A stretch of 8,162 nt of DNA from Ruminococcaceae bacterium UBA5450 (GCA_002424295.1 DIQY01000012.1:1-8162), one strand, 5' to 3'; counted from the stretch's first letter, positions 1 through 7,175 are shown. Made by a program: numbers and translations. Notes: a model not told the origin generated them from the sequence alone.

Positions 1-3
1 AAT

Positions 4-8
4 GGAGG
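4..8 (+). promoter_or_regulatory. Ribosome binding site for ruvC
   Basis: GGAGG lies 8 bases upstream of GTG 17. It overlaps the alternative ATG at 2-4, which argues that this ATG is not the start and that translation begins at GTG 17 (or GTG 20, spacing 11). Confidence 0.7.
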
Positions 9-16
9 CGGAACAT

Positions 17-526
17 GTGGTGATCCTGGGAATCGATCCCGGCTATGCAATTGTTGGCTATGGTGTTCTGCGGGCCGAGAGAGGACGCTATATCCCATTG
101 GAACACGGAGCAATCACCACCAAAGCAGGCACTCCATTTGGACGCCGCCTACAGATTATCTATCATTCTTTGATGATCATTCTGGAAAAATGGCATCCGG
201 AAGCGGTCGCATTGGAAAAACTTTATTTTCAAAATAACAAGACAACCGCAATCGGAGTTGCGCAGGCGCGTGGTGTAATCCTACTTGCCTGCGAAGAAAT
301 GAAAGTGCCAGTTTACGAATATACGCCTATGCAGATTAAAATGGCAGTTACCGGATTTGGAGGCGCAAAAAAGCCGCAGGTCATGGAGATGACAAGGCGC
401 CTCTTGTGCTTAAAAGAGGTGCCGAAGCCCGATGATACGGCCGATGCACTTGCAATGGCGATCACCCACGGACAAGCGGCAGGCAGCGCGCTTAAGAGAC
501 AAATGCTGAAGCCGTTTCGATCCTGA
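17..526 (+). CDS. ruvC: Crossover junction endodeoxyribonuclease RuvC
   Basis: RuvC is the dimeric, magnesium-dependent nuclease that cuts Holliday junctions symmetrically after RuvAB branch migration, finishing homologous recombination and fork repair in the cytoplasm. The protein is 169 residues from GTG 17. It opens with the RNase H-like strand ILGIDPG and carries the four expected acidic residues: D7, E67 (in ALEKLYF), D140 and D143 (in DDTADALAMAITH). The segment GGAKKPQV matches the conserved basic DNA-contact region. I chose GTG 17 over ATG 2 because GGAGG at 4-8 lies 8 bases before it, and the resulting N-terminus and D7 match the family numbering; GTG 20 is also possible. The residue aligned with E. 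coli F69 is a tyrosine (Y70). The gene heads the ruvC-ruvA-ruvB run, with 32 bases to ruvA. Identification is secure; the exact start is less so. Confidence 0.96.
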   Translation: MVILGIDPGYAIVGYGVLRAERGRYIPLEHGAITTKAGTPFGRRLQIIYHSLMIILEKWHPEAVALEKLYFQNNKTTAIGVAQARGVILLACEEMKVPVYEYTPMQIKMAVTGFGGAKKPQVMEMTRRLLCLKEVPKPDDTADALAMAITHGQAAGSALKRQMLKPFRS

Positions 527-558
527 ACAGAGTGAAATAAGATTGTGGAGGAAGCTTC

Positions 559-1164
559 GTGTTTTACAGTTTAAAAGGAACTTTGATTCATATAGAGCCG
601 GGGATGGCCGTAATTGAATGTGGAGGAGTCGGCTTTGAATGTCGCACCACCCGAAATACAGAGTCTGTTTTGCCTAAAATCGGAGAAAAAGCAATGCTCT
701 ATACTCATTTAAATGTTCGCGAAGATGCGTTGACTCTTTTTGGTTTTGCTACGCAGGCAGAGCTCAGCTGCTTTCGCATGCTTACAACGATCACCGGAGT
801 AGGTCCAAAAGCGGGACTTGCAATCCTTTCCGTGCTGACACCGCAGCAGGTCGCAATGGCTGCTGCAACGGGAGACAGTAAGGCGTTTACAAGAGCGAGC
901 GGCGTTGGGCCGAAGCTTGGACAGAGAATCGTTTTGGAATTAAAGGATAAAGTTAAAGATTTGGCGGCAAAAGATGAAAAATTTGTGCCGAATATGGGAA
1001 TCCCAAGTGCTGCCGGAAACGCTGAAGCGGCGGTCAATGCGCTGACTGTCCTTGGGTATACGCCCAGTGAAGCTGCTTCTGTAGTCGGAAAATTTGACAG
1101 TCAGCTTCCGGTAGAGGAATTGATTCGCCTTTCCCTCAAGTCGATGGGATCAAATCTAAAATAA
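559..1164 (+). CDS. ruvA: Holliday junction branch migration protein RuvA
   Basis: RuvA is the tetrameric junction-binding subunit that holds the four-way DNA in an open square and loads RuvB. At 201 residues it has the usual length. Domain I (about 1-63) is the OB fold and ends in NVREDALTLFGF; E55 and D56 sit exactly at the positions of the acidic pin known from E. coli. Domain II has two helix-hairpin-helix motifs, TGVGPKAG near residues 79-86 and SGVGPKLGQR near 114-123. After a flexible linker (about 133-151), domain III (about 152-196, GNAEAAVNALTVLGYT) is the RuvB-contacting part. The start is GTG 559, with GGAGG at 547-551 and 7 bases of spacing. The second hairpin departs slightly from the common GIGKKTAER form but keeps the G-x-G-x-K core. 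It sits between ruvC and ruvB, presumably in one transcript. Confidence 0.97.
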   Translation: MFYSLKGTLIHIEPGMAVIECGGVGFECRTTRNTESVLPKIGEKAMLYTHLNVREDALTLFGFATQAELSCFRMLTTITGVGPKAGLAILSVLTPQQVAMAAATGDSKAFTRASGVGPKLGQRIVLELKDKVKDLAAKDEKFVPNMGIPSAAGNAEAAVNALTVLGYTPSEAASVVGKFDSQLPVEELIRLSLKSMGSNLK

Positions 1165-1207
1165 TGAAAAGATAAAAAGACTAAGAAAAAGGAAGGAGGG
1201 CAGTTCT

Positions 1208-2266
1208 GTGGAACATCAGGAAGATGATTTTGATCTGGAAAACCGTATGGTTGCTCCGGAATATAATCCGGAAGATGCAGAGGTGGAAAATCCGCTGCGC
1301 CCGAAATGCCTCAGCGATTATATCGGGCAGGAAAAGGTCAAGGAGAATTTATCGATTTTTATTGAGGCTGCAAAACAGCGCAAAGAGAGCCTCGACCATG
1401 TCTTGCTTTATGGCCCGCCGGGACTCGGAAAAACAACGCTTGCGGGAATTATTGCAAATGAATTGGGTGTCAATCTGCGCATTACCAGCGGCCCTGCTAT
1501 CGAAAAGCCCGGAGATTTGGCAGCTATTTTGACAAACCTCAATCCCGGAGATGTGCTGTTTATCGATGAAGTGCATCGCCTTCCGCGAACAGTGGAGGAG
1601 ATCCTTTATCCTGCGATGGAGGATTATGCGATTGATATTATTACCGGTAAGGGGCAGATGGCGGCGAGCTATCATCTGCCGCTGCCTAAATTTACGCTGG
1701 TGGGTGCAACGACCCGTGCGGGTCAATTAAGCGCACCTTTACGAGACCGTTTTGGGGTTGTGCTGCGGCTGGAACTTTATTCTCCGCAGGAGCTTGCCAA
1801 AATTGTAGAGCGCAGCGCAGGAATCCTGGGAATTAAAATTGAGGCGGACGGCGCTTTGGAGATTGCCTCCCGCAGCCGTGGGACGCCGCGAATTGCTAAC
1901 CGTATGCTCAAACGAGTAAGAGATTTCGCACAAATGATGACAAACGGCGTGATTACCTATGAATCCGCCAAACTCGGATTGGACCGAATGGAAGTAGATG
2001 AAATTGGTCTGGATGCCAATGACCGCCGTATGCTTCGCACAATGATCGAGTATTATAATGGTGGGCCCGTGGGACTGGATACTTTGGCAGCGGCTATCGG
2101 AGAAGAAGCGATTACATTGGAGGACGTCTACGAGCCTTATCTGATGCAGATTGGCTTTTTAGCACGGACGCCTAGGGGAAGAGTGGCGACAAAAGCTGCT
2201 TATCTGCACCTTGGGATTACGCCGCCGGACTCCGATACGGACGATAATCAACAAAAATTATTTTGA
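1208..2266 (+). CDS. ruvB: Holliday junction branch migration ATPase RuvB
   Basis: RuvB forms hexameric AAA+ rings that pull DNA arms through the RuvA-bound junction using ATP. The 352-residue protein has Walker A GPPGLGKTT at 69-77, Walker B VLFIDE ending at E121, sensor 1 in LVGATTRAG (about 164-172), the arginine finger in LRDRFG (R179), sensor 2 in RGTPRIANR (R228), and a C-terminal winged-helix domain with the DNA-contacting ARTPRGR near residues 319-325. All ATPase residues are present. The first 25 or so residues are acidic and variable, as is common in Gram-positive RuvB. The start is GTG 1208, with AGGAGG at 1194-1199 and about 8 bases of spacing. It follows ruvA by 43 A-rich bases with no visible promoter or terminator, so cotranscription with ruvC-ruvA is likely. 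Confidence 0.98.
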   Translation: MEHQEDDFDLENRMVAPEYNPEDAEVENPLRPKCLSDYIGQEKVKENLSIFIEAAKQRKESLDHVLLYGPPGLGKTTLAGIIANELGVNLRITSGPAIEKPGDLAAILTNLNPGDVLFIDEVHRLPRTVEEILYPAMEDYAIDIITGKGQMAASYHLPLPKFTLVGATTRAGQLSAPLRDRFGVVLRLELYSPQELAKIVERSAGILGIKIEADGALEIASRSRGTPRIANRMLKRVRDFAQMMTNGVITYESAKLGLDRMEVDEIGLDANDRRMLRTMIEYYNGGPVGLDTLAAAIGEEAITLEDVYEPYLMQIGFLARTPRGRVATKAAYLHLGITPPDSDTDDNQQKLF

Positions 2267-2291
2267 ATTTTCTGCTTTTCATGCTTAAAAT
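2263..2291 (+). promoter_or_regulatory. Candidate sigma-A promoter for glmM
   Basis: A TTGAAT hexamer (2263-2268) overlapping the ruvB stop codon is followed, after exactly 17 bases, by TAAAAT (2286-2291), 36 bases before the glmM ATG. Both boxes are one mismatch from the housekeeping consensus or close to it (TTGAAT 4 of 6, TAAAAT 5 of 6). Two further -10-like TAGAAT boxes lie at 2293-2298 and 2300-2305. This suggests that glmM can be transcribed independently of ruvCAB. AT-rich gaps give such matches by chance, so this is only a candidate. Confidence 0.45.
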
Positions 2292-2304
2292 ATAGAATAT
2301 AGAA
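2291..2304 (+). repeat. Tandem 7-base repeat before glmM
   Basis: TATAGAA occurs twice back to back (2291-2297 and 2298-2304), followed by T. Each copy contains a -10-like TAGAAT. It may be simple slippage or a duplicated promoter element. It is too short to interpret further. Confidence 0.4.
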
Positions 2305-2327
2305 TCAAGAACGGAGTGTAAGAAACG

Positions 2328-3677
2328 ATGGGAAGATTATTTGGAACAGATGGTGTGCGCGGGGTCGCGAATAGTGAACTGACCTGTGAAATGGCACTTC
2401 AAATTGGGCGCGCCGCCGCAATGGTGCTGACCGACAGCACACACCGCCATCCCAAAATTTTGATCGGCAAGGATACCCGCCGGTCTTCCGATATGCTGGA
2501 AGCGGCAATGACCGCAGGGCTCTGCAGCGTGGGAGCCAATGTGGTTCAGCTTGGCGTTGTGCCGACTCCCGCGGTGGCATTTCTCGTTGGAAAATATAAG
2601 GCAGATGCCGGCGTGATGTTGACTGCCAGCCATAATCCCTGTGAGTTTAATGGAATTAAAATCTTTTCCGGTGACGGCTATAAACTGCCCGATGCACTGG
2701 AAGAACAAATTGAAGCGATCGTTTTAGACAAGGCTCAAATACCGCCGACGCCGATTCGCGGCAATGTTGGCTGTGTTTCAACTGCCCCGAATGTAGTGAG
2801 AGATTATGTAGATCACATTAAAAGTGCGGTTCCCTTTTCTCTTGACGGCATGAAAATTGCGATCGACTGCGCCAATGGGGCTGCTTCCCGTACAGCAGAG
2901 ATGCTCTTTACAGAGCTTGGCGCAGAATGCCATATGCTGTCTAATCACCCGGATGGTGTCAATGTAAATGACAACTGCGGCTCTACTCATATGGAAAATT
3001 TGATGCTGTATGTTAAAGAACATCATCTGGATGCTGGGGTGGCCTTTGATGGAGATGCTGACCGGTGTTTGGCGGTCGATGATAAAGGACAGCTGGTGGA
3101 CGGCGATTTTGTAATGGCTATTTGCGGCGCCGATATGAAATCCCGCGGCAAATTAAACCGTGATACGATTGTCGGTACCATTATGACAAATATGGGATTT
3201 AAGCGTTTCTGCGAGGAAAACGGCATGCATTTTTGTTCCACAAAGGTTGGAGACCGCTATGTGCTCGAAGAAATGCAGCAGGAAGGCTATAATTTTGGCG
3301 GCGAGCAGAGCGGTCATGTGATCTTCCTCGATTTTGCCACCACCGGAGACGGACAGCTGACCGCTACACAGCTTTTGTCACTTGTTAGGCGCCGCAACGC
3401 AAAGCTCAGTTCCCTTGCGACTTTGATGACTCGTTATCCGCAGGTAATGGTCAACGTAGAGGTTGCAGCGGAGGGAAAACTGCGCTTTTATACCGATAAT
3501 GAGGTCAAAGAAGAAATTGAAGCCGCAAAAAAGAAACTGGGAAATTCCGGACGGGTCGTAGTGCGGCCTTCCGGTACAGAGCCGCTTTTGCGCGTGATGG
3601 TCGAAGGAGAAAATTCTTCCTATATCGAAGCACTTGCCAATTCTGTCGCAGATGTGATTCGGGAGCGGCTGAGCTGA
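2328..3677 (+). CDS. glmM: Phosphoglucosamine mutase GlmM
   Basis: GlmM converts glucosamine-6-phosphate to glucosamine-1-phosphate, the step between GlmS and GlmU in UDP-GlcNAc synthesis for peptidoglycan. The 449-residue protein has the usual family length and all four alpha-D-phosphohexomutase domains. It opens with MGRLFGTDGVRG. The phosphoserine loop TASHNPCEFNGIK carries S101, the magnesium loop DGDADR carries D241, D243 and D245, the sugar-specificity loop GGEQSGH is at 324-330, and the C-terminal phosphate-binding loop RPSGTEPLLR is at 413-422. GGEQSGH marks GlmM rather than phosphoglucomutase or phosphomannomutase. A GGAG at 2313-2316 gives a rather long spacing of 11 bases to ATG 2328. 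Activity in this family needs phosphorylation of the active serine. Its TGA overlaps the ATG of the next gene by one base, so the two are probably translationally coupled. Confidence 0.97.
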   Translation: MGRLFGTDGVRGVANSELTCEMALQIGRAAAMVLTDSTHRHPKILIGKDTRRSSDMLEAAMTAGLCSVGANVVQLGVVPTPAVAFLVGKYKADAGVMLTASHNPCEFNGIKIFSGDGYKLPDALEEQIEAIVLDKAQIPPTPIRGNVGCVSTAPNVVRDYVDHIKSAVPFSLDGMKIAIDCANGAASRTAEMLFTELGAECHMLSNHPDGVNVNDNCGSTHMENLMLYVKEHHLDAGVAFDGDADRCLAVDDKGQLVDGDFVMAICGADMKSRGKLNRDTIVGTIMTNMGFKRFCEENGMHFCSTKVGDRYVLEEMQQEGYNFGGEQSGHVIFLDFATTGDGQLTATQLLSLVRRRNAKLSSLATLMTRYPQVMVNVEVAAEGKLRFYTDNEVKEEIEAAKKKLGNSGRVVVRPSGTEPLLRVMVEGENSSYIEALANSVADVIRERLS

Positions 3678-4537
3678 TGCGCGCGTCACAGTGGCAGGAT
3701 TATGAACTGCTGGATACTTCCGGTGGGGAACGGCTGGAGCGTTGGGGTGATGTGCTTTTGGTCCGGCCGGATCCACAGATTATTTGGAATACGTCGAAAA
3801 AAGATCCTCGATGGAAACAGGCGGCGGCACGATATGTGCGCTCTTCTTCCGGCGGCGGGCACTGGGAAACTTTTCACAAGGTCCCAGCCGTTTGGAGTAT
3901 CCATCGAAATGATCTTACTTTCCGACTGAAAATGATGGGCTTTAAGCATACGGGAATTTTCCCGGAGCAGGCGGTCAACTGGGATTTTGCCGCAGAAAAG
4001 ATCAGAAGTGCAGGGCACCCGATCAAAGTGCTCAACCTGTTCGGCTATACGGGCGCCGCGACCCTCGCTTGTATGCAGGCGGGAGCTGCGGTTACACATG
4101 TAGACGCAAGCCGCGGTATGGTTCAGTGGGCAAAGGAAAATGCGGAAGCAAGCGGGCTTGCTGATAAACCGGTACGCTGGCTCGTTGATGATTGTACAAA
4201 GTTTGTGGAGCGGGAAGAAAGACGCGGACATCACTATGATGGAATCATTATGGACCCGCCTTCTTATGGCCGAGGACCGGGAGGAGAAGTTTGGAAATTG
4301 GAAGAACAGCTTTATCCTCTGGTTTTGCAGTGCCTGCCGATTTTAAGCGAAAAGCCTTTGTTTTTCCTGCTTAATTCCTATACGTCAGGACTTTCTCCGG
4401 CGGTGATGCAGTATCTGCTCAGTGTTCTGATGAAACCGAGATTCGGCGGACAAGTTTCTGCTGATGAGATTGGTCTTCGGGTCACATCGACCGGAATGGT
4501 TTTGCCCTGCGGCAGTACGGCAATTTGGGAATCTTAA
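3677..4537 (+). CDS. Class I SAM-dependent methyltransferase, RlmI/RlmK-related
   Basis: This is a 286-residue Rossmann-fold methyltransferase. Motif I is VLNLFGYTGAATL (118-130), the acidic residue that usually holds the SAM ribose is D143 in THVDAS, VDDC at 170-173 fits the adenine-contact region, and motif IV is DPPSYGRG (193-200) followed by GGEVW. The upstream segment with FKHTGIFPEQAVNWDF (about residues 89-104) is characteristic of the RlmI/RlmK-related group (COG1092). It is shorter than E. coli RlmI (about 396 residues) and I see no N-terminal PUA RNA-binding domain. Its first 60 or so residues look like a small beta-rich extension. The likely target is RNA, by family, but neither substrate nor modified base can be read from the sequence. 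DPPSY resembles N-methyltransferase motif IV, yet RlmI-type enzymes make m5C, so chemistry is open. It starts one base inside the glmM stop codon (TGATG) and probably shares its transcript. Confidence 0.85.
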   Translation: MRASQWQDYELLDTSGGERLERWGDVLLVRPDPQIIWNTSKKDPRWKQAAARYVRSSSGGGHWETFHKVPAVWSIHRNDLTFRLKMMGFKHTGIFPEQAVNWDFAAEKIRSAGHPIKVLNLFGYTGAATLACMQAGAAVTHVDASRGMVQWAKENAEASGLADKPVRWLVDDCTKFVEREERRGHHYDGIIMDPPSYGRGPGGEVWKLEEQLYPLVLQCLPILSEKPLFFLLNSYTSGLSPAVMQYLLSVLMKPRFGGQVSADEIGLRVTSTGMVLPCGSTAIWES

Positions 4538-4552
4538 TAAAATAAATACAAT
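4525..4552 (+). promoter_or_regulatory. Weak candidate promoter for the ecfA1 operon
   Basis: TTGGGA (4525-4530, inside the end of the methyltransferase gene) is followed after 16 bases by TACAAT (4547-4552), 45 bases before the ecfA1 ATG. The -10 box is 5 of 6 and the -35 box 4 of 6 against the housekeeping consensus. The 59-base gap is AT-rich and is the only break between the glmM pair and the ECF genes. An alternative -10, TGTAAT, lies at 4555-4560. Confidence 0.33.
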
Positions 4553-4584
4553 ACTGTAATGTAACCCTTTTGGGGTATGTATAC

Positions 4585-4590
4585 AAGGAG
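4585..4590 (+). promoter_or_regulatory. Ribosome binding site for ecfA1
   Basis: AAGGAG lies 6 bases before ATG 4597. It supports that start over the in-frame TTG at 4570, which has no comparable site and would add nine non-conserved residues. Confidence 0.75.
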
Positions 4591-4596
4591 AGTTTT

Positions 4597-5451
4597 ATGA
4601 GCTTTATCACAGTAGACAATGTCCACTTTTCCTATGGAGAAGAGGCAGACGAACCCGAGGTACTGAAAGGGATTTCCCTTTCTGTGGAACGTGGTGAGTT
4701 TTTAGCCCTGTTAGGGCATAATGGTTCCGGGAAAAGCACAATGGCAAAGCTTTTTAATGCGATGCTGCTGCCGCTTTCCGGTACTGTGACCGTAGATGGC
4801 ATGGATACCAGAGAGGACGATAAAAAATTTGAGATCCGTCGGAAAGTAGGTCTTGTTCAGCAGAATCCGGATAATCAGCTGGTTGCATCTATTGTGGAAG
4901 AAGATGTAGCATTTGGCCCGGAAAACCTGGGACTTCCTTCGAAAGTGATTCGTGAGCGCGTGGATCGTGCGCTCAAAGCGGTAGAAATGTATGATTATCG
5001 TACGCATGCACCGTATAAGCTTTCCGGCGGACAAAAACAGCGGATCGCGATTGCCGGAATCATTGCAATGGAGCCGGATTGTATCGTATTGGACGAGCCT
5101 ACCGCTATGCTTGACCCCCGCGGCCGGCAGGAAGTCATGGATACCATTCATAAGCTGAATGAAGAAGATGGGATTACCATTATTCTCATTACGCATTATA
5201 TGGATGAAGCGGTGCAGGCTGGCCGTGTAATTGTGTTGGACAGCGGTAAGATTTTGACGGAAGGTACGCCGGAACAGGTCTTTTCACAGGTGGAGCTTTT
5301 AAAAAAGCATCGGCTCGATGTACCGCAGGCTACCGAATTAAATTTTCGGCTGCGCGGAGCGGGCTGTCCAATGCCTGAGTGTGTTCTTTCGATTGAAGAT
5401 TGTGTGGCGGCAATCGAACCGCTGCTCAAAAAGAGAAAGGAGGCTCTCTGA
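4597..5451 (+). CDS. ecfA1: ECF transporter ATPase EcfA1
   Basis: One of the two cytoplasmic ATPases of an energy-coupling factor module. It hydrolyses ATP to drive uptake of vitamins or other micronutrients through interchangeable S components. The protein has 284 residues from ATG 4597. It shows Walker A GHNGSGKST (40-48), the Q-loop VQQNPDNQ (Q88), the ABC signature LSGGQKQR (132-139), Walker B CIVLDEP (D156, E157), the D-loop near LDP (162-164) and the switch histidine H190 in ITHYMDEA. The C-terminal part after about residue 230, with LDVPQATELNFRLR, is typical of EcfA proteins and not of importers with periplasmic binding proteins. All catalytic residues are intact. Its TGA overlaps the ecfA2 ATG by one base, fitting stoichiometric production of the EcfA1-EcfA2 heterodimer. 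Calling it A1 rests on gene order and sequence style. Confidence 0.94.
   Translation: MSFITVDNVHFSYGEEADEPEVLKGISLSVERGEFLALLGHNGSGKSTMAKLFNAMLLPLSGTVTVDGMDTREDDKKFEIRRKVGLVQQNPDNQLVASIVEEDVAFGPENLGLPSKVIRERVDRALKAVEMYDYRTHAPYKLSGGQKQRIAIAGIIAMEPDCIVLDEPTAMLDPRGRQEVMDTIHKLNEEDGITIILITHYMDEAVQAGRVIVLDSGKILTEGTPEQVFSQVELLKKHRLDVPQATELNFRLRGAGCPMPECVLSIEDCVAAIEPLLKKRKEAL
5436..5443 (+). promoter_or_regulatory. Ribosome binding site for ecfA2
   Basis: AAAGGAGG, inside the last codons of ecfA1, ends 7 bases before ATG 5451. It fixes the ecfA2 start there and rules out the longer in-frame reading from TTG 5400. Confidence 0.75.
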
Positions 5452-6314
5452 TGGCATTACTGGAAGTGAAAAATCTTTCTGTGGTTTATGGCAAAGGGAC
5501 TCCTTTTGAAAAAGCTGCTGTGCAGAATGTGAACTTTTCGATTGAGTCTGGTGAATTTATCGGGGTGATCGGACATACCGGCAGCGGAAAAAGTACGCTG
5601 ATACAAACTTTGAACGGGTTAATTAAACCGACGGACGGACAAGTCCTGCTGGAAGGACGTGATATCTGGAAAGAACCGAAAAAAATCCGCGCAGTGCGGT
5701 TTAAAGTCGGGATGGTGTTTCAGTATCCGGAAAATCAGCTGTTTGAAGAAACAGTGCTCAAAGATATCAGCTTCGGGCCTGGGAATATGGGTTTGACAGC
5801 TGCAGAAATTGAAAAACGTGCACGCAATGCTGCAAAATTTGTCGGTCTTCCGGATGCACTTTTGGAGAAAAGCCCCTTTGAACTTTCCGGAGGCGAAAAA
5901 CGCCGGGTTGCAATCGCTGGTGTGATTGCTATGGATCCGGATGTCTTGATTCTGGACGAGCCAACGGCGGGGTTGGACCCTGCCGGCAGAGATGTGCTTT
6001 TGAGTCAGCTTTTAAGTTATCATGCACAGCGTCATAATACAATTCTGCTTGTTTCTCACAGTATGGAAGATGTGGCGCGGGTCGCCGACCGAGTCCTCGT
6101 TATGAACGAGTCTCATTTGGAAATGTTGGATAAAACAGCTAATGTTTTTGCGCAGGATCAACGATTGGAACAAATCGGACTAAAGGTGCCGCAGATTACG
6201 AAAATCATGTCCATTCTCAAGTCCGACGGATATCCGGTAGAGACTGTTTTAACAATGGAGCAGGCAGTTACTCAGCTTCTTTCTTTGGTCAATAAAGGAG
6301 GTGCTGCCGTATGA
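5451..6314 (+). CDS. ecfA2: ECF transporter ATPase EcfA2
   Basis: The second ATPase of the energy-coupling module, expected to pair with EcfA1 and bind the coupling helices of EcfT. The protein has 287 residues. It shows Walker A GHTGSGKST (41-49), the Q-loop FQYPENQLFEE (Q91), the signature LSGGEKRR (135-142), Walker B VLILDEP (D159, E160), GLDP at 164-167 and H193 in VSHSMED. The FQYPENQLFEETV block and the LSGGEKRRVAIAG form are hallmark EcfA2 features and differ from the QQNPDNQ / LSGGQKQR forms in the preceding gene, so this is a true paralogous pair and not a recent duplication. Both nucleotide sites look competent. The gene begins in the ecfA1 stop codon and ends with a 4-base ATGA overlap into ecfT. 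Confidence 0.95.
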   Translation: MALLEVKNLSVVYGKGTPFEKAAVQNVNFSIESGEFIGVIGHTGSGKSTLIQTLNGLIKPTDGQVLLEGRDIWKEPKKIRAVRFKVGMVFQYPENQLFEETVLKDISFGPGNMGLTAAEIEKRARNAAKFVGLPDALLEKSPFELSGGEKRRVAIAGVIAMDPDVLILDEPTAGLDPAGRDVLLSQLLSYHAQRHNTILLVSHSMEDVARVADRVLVMNESHLEMLDKTANVFAQDQRLEQIGLKVPQITKIMSILKSDGYPVETVLTMEQAVTQLLSLVNKGGAAV

Positions 6315-7126
6315 TGCGTGATGTTACATTGGGACAGTATTTCCCGGGGAAATCACCGATTCATAAACTTGATCCCCGCATTAAAATTGTTTTGACGATT
6401 GCCCTGATCGTTTATGTCTTTCTGGCACGCAATTTTGTGTCGCTTGGCTTTTTGGTAGCAACAGTCTTTATTGTTCTGCTAATGTCTGGTGTGCCTCTGA
6501 AGCTCTATTTTAAGAGCATCAAAGGCGTGATCTTTATTGTGATCTTCACTTCAATTCTGAATCTCTTCTACGGAACCGGAGAGCCTTTGATCACGCTTTT
6601 CGGATTTATGACAATTACTTGGAATGGTATCTGCAATGCGATTTTTATCAGTGTTCGGATTATCAGCCTGATCCTTTTCAGCTCCGTTTTGACGTTTACC
6701 ACTTCTCCTACAGAATTGACGGATGCTCTGGAACGTATTTTAAAGCCGCTCAAGGTGTTTCATGTAAAGGTGCATGAAATTGCCATGATGATGACGATTG
6801 CGCTGCGGTTTGTTCCGACTTTGCTGGAAGAAACGGATAAAATCATGTCCGCGCAGAAGGCGCGCGGCGCCGATATGGAGTCGGGTGGCCTTATGCAGCG
6901 GATTAAGGCGCTGATTCCGGTGCTGATTCCCCTCTTTGTGAGCTCGTTTCGCCGTGCCTATGATCTTGCCATGGCGATGGAATGTCGCTGCTATCACGGC
7001 GGAGAGGGACGCACCAAGATGAAGGTGCTGCATATGGGTGGACGTGATGTCGTAGCTTGTATCTGCGCTGCATTTGTGCTTACGGCCATTCTACTGATTA
7101 ATGGAATGATGCCGGTACAGCTATAA
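6311..7126 (+). CDS. ecfT: ECF transporter transmembrane subunit EcfT
   Basis: EcfT is the membrane scaffold that links the two ATPases to exchangeable substrate-binding S components. The 271-residue protein starts with the family pattern TLGQYFPGKSPIHKLDPRIK. Hydrophobic segments are visible at about 24-39, 42-60, 71-88, 107-128 and 245-265, with the long cytoplasmic coupling region between the last two. That region carries both short arginine motifs that contact the ATPases: KARGAD (A184-R185-G186) and, near 224-228, ECRCY. The more usual second form is EARGY or EARCY, so C225 is a local substitution, while the key R226 is kept. GGAGG at 6297-6301 favours ATG 6311 (spacing 9) over ATG 6314 (spacing 12). 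It overlaps ecfA2 by 4 bases. No S component is encoded here, as expected for a shared (group II) module whose S genes are scattered. Confidence 0.95.
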   Translation: MMRDVTLGQYFPGKSPIHKLDPRIKIVLTIALIVYVFLARNFVSLGFLVATVFIVLLMSGVPLKLYFKSIKGVIFIVIFTSILNLFYGTGEPLITLFGFMTITWNGICNAIFISVRIISLILFSSVLTFTTSPTELTDALERILKPLKVFHVKVHEIAMMMTIALRFVPTLLEETDKIMSAQKARGADMESGGLMQRIKALIPVLIPLFVSSFRRAYDLAMAMECRCYHGGEGRTKMKVLHMGGRDVVACICAAFVLTAILLINGMMPVQL

Positions 7127-7175
7127 TCCTTTTTCAATTTTTCGATTTCTTTATTTTTAATTCATATTTTAAGAA

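Noticed and set aside
3686..4234. A 182-codon open frame on the minus strand opposite the methyltransferase gene
   Set aside because: It lies wholly antisense to a gene with clear catalytic motifs and its translation resembles no protein family; it is a shadow of the coding frame.
4563..4577. Possible terminator hairpin (ACCC, loop TTTTG, GGGT) before ecfA1
   Set aside because: The stem is only four base pairs and no T run follows it; it is too weak to call.
4578..4585. Eight-base palindrome TGTATACA before the ecfA1 ribosome binding site, considered as an operator
   Set aside because: It is too short and AT-rich to distinguish from chance, and no matching second site is present.
4538..4596. 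Riboswitch upstream of the ECF genes, as vitamin transporters often have
   Set aside because: The gap is only 59 bases with no stable stem structure or recognisable aptamer core; riboswitches usually precede the S-component genes instead.
4711..5196. A 161-codon minus-strand open frame opposite ecfA1
   Set aside because: It is antisense to intact ABC motifs and has no recognisable domain of its own.
4597..6314. Adjacent ABC ATPase genes as a recent tandem duplication
   Set aside because: The two proteins differ throughout and carry distinct EcfA1-type and EcfA2-type motifs, as expected of an ancient heterodimer pair.
7127..7160. T-rich stretch after ecfT as an intrinsic terminator
   Set aside because: No GC-rich inverted repeat precedes the T runs, so the hallmark of an intrinsic terminator is missing.
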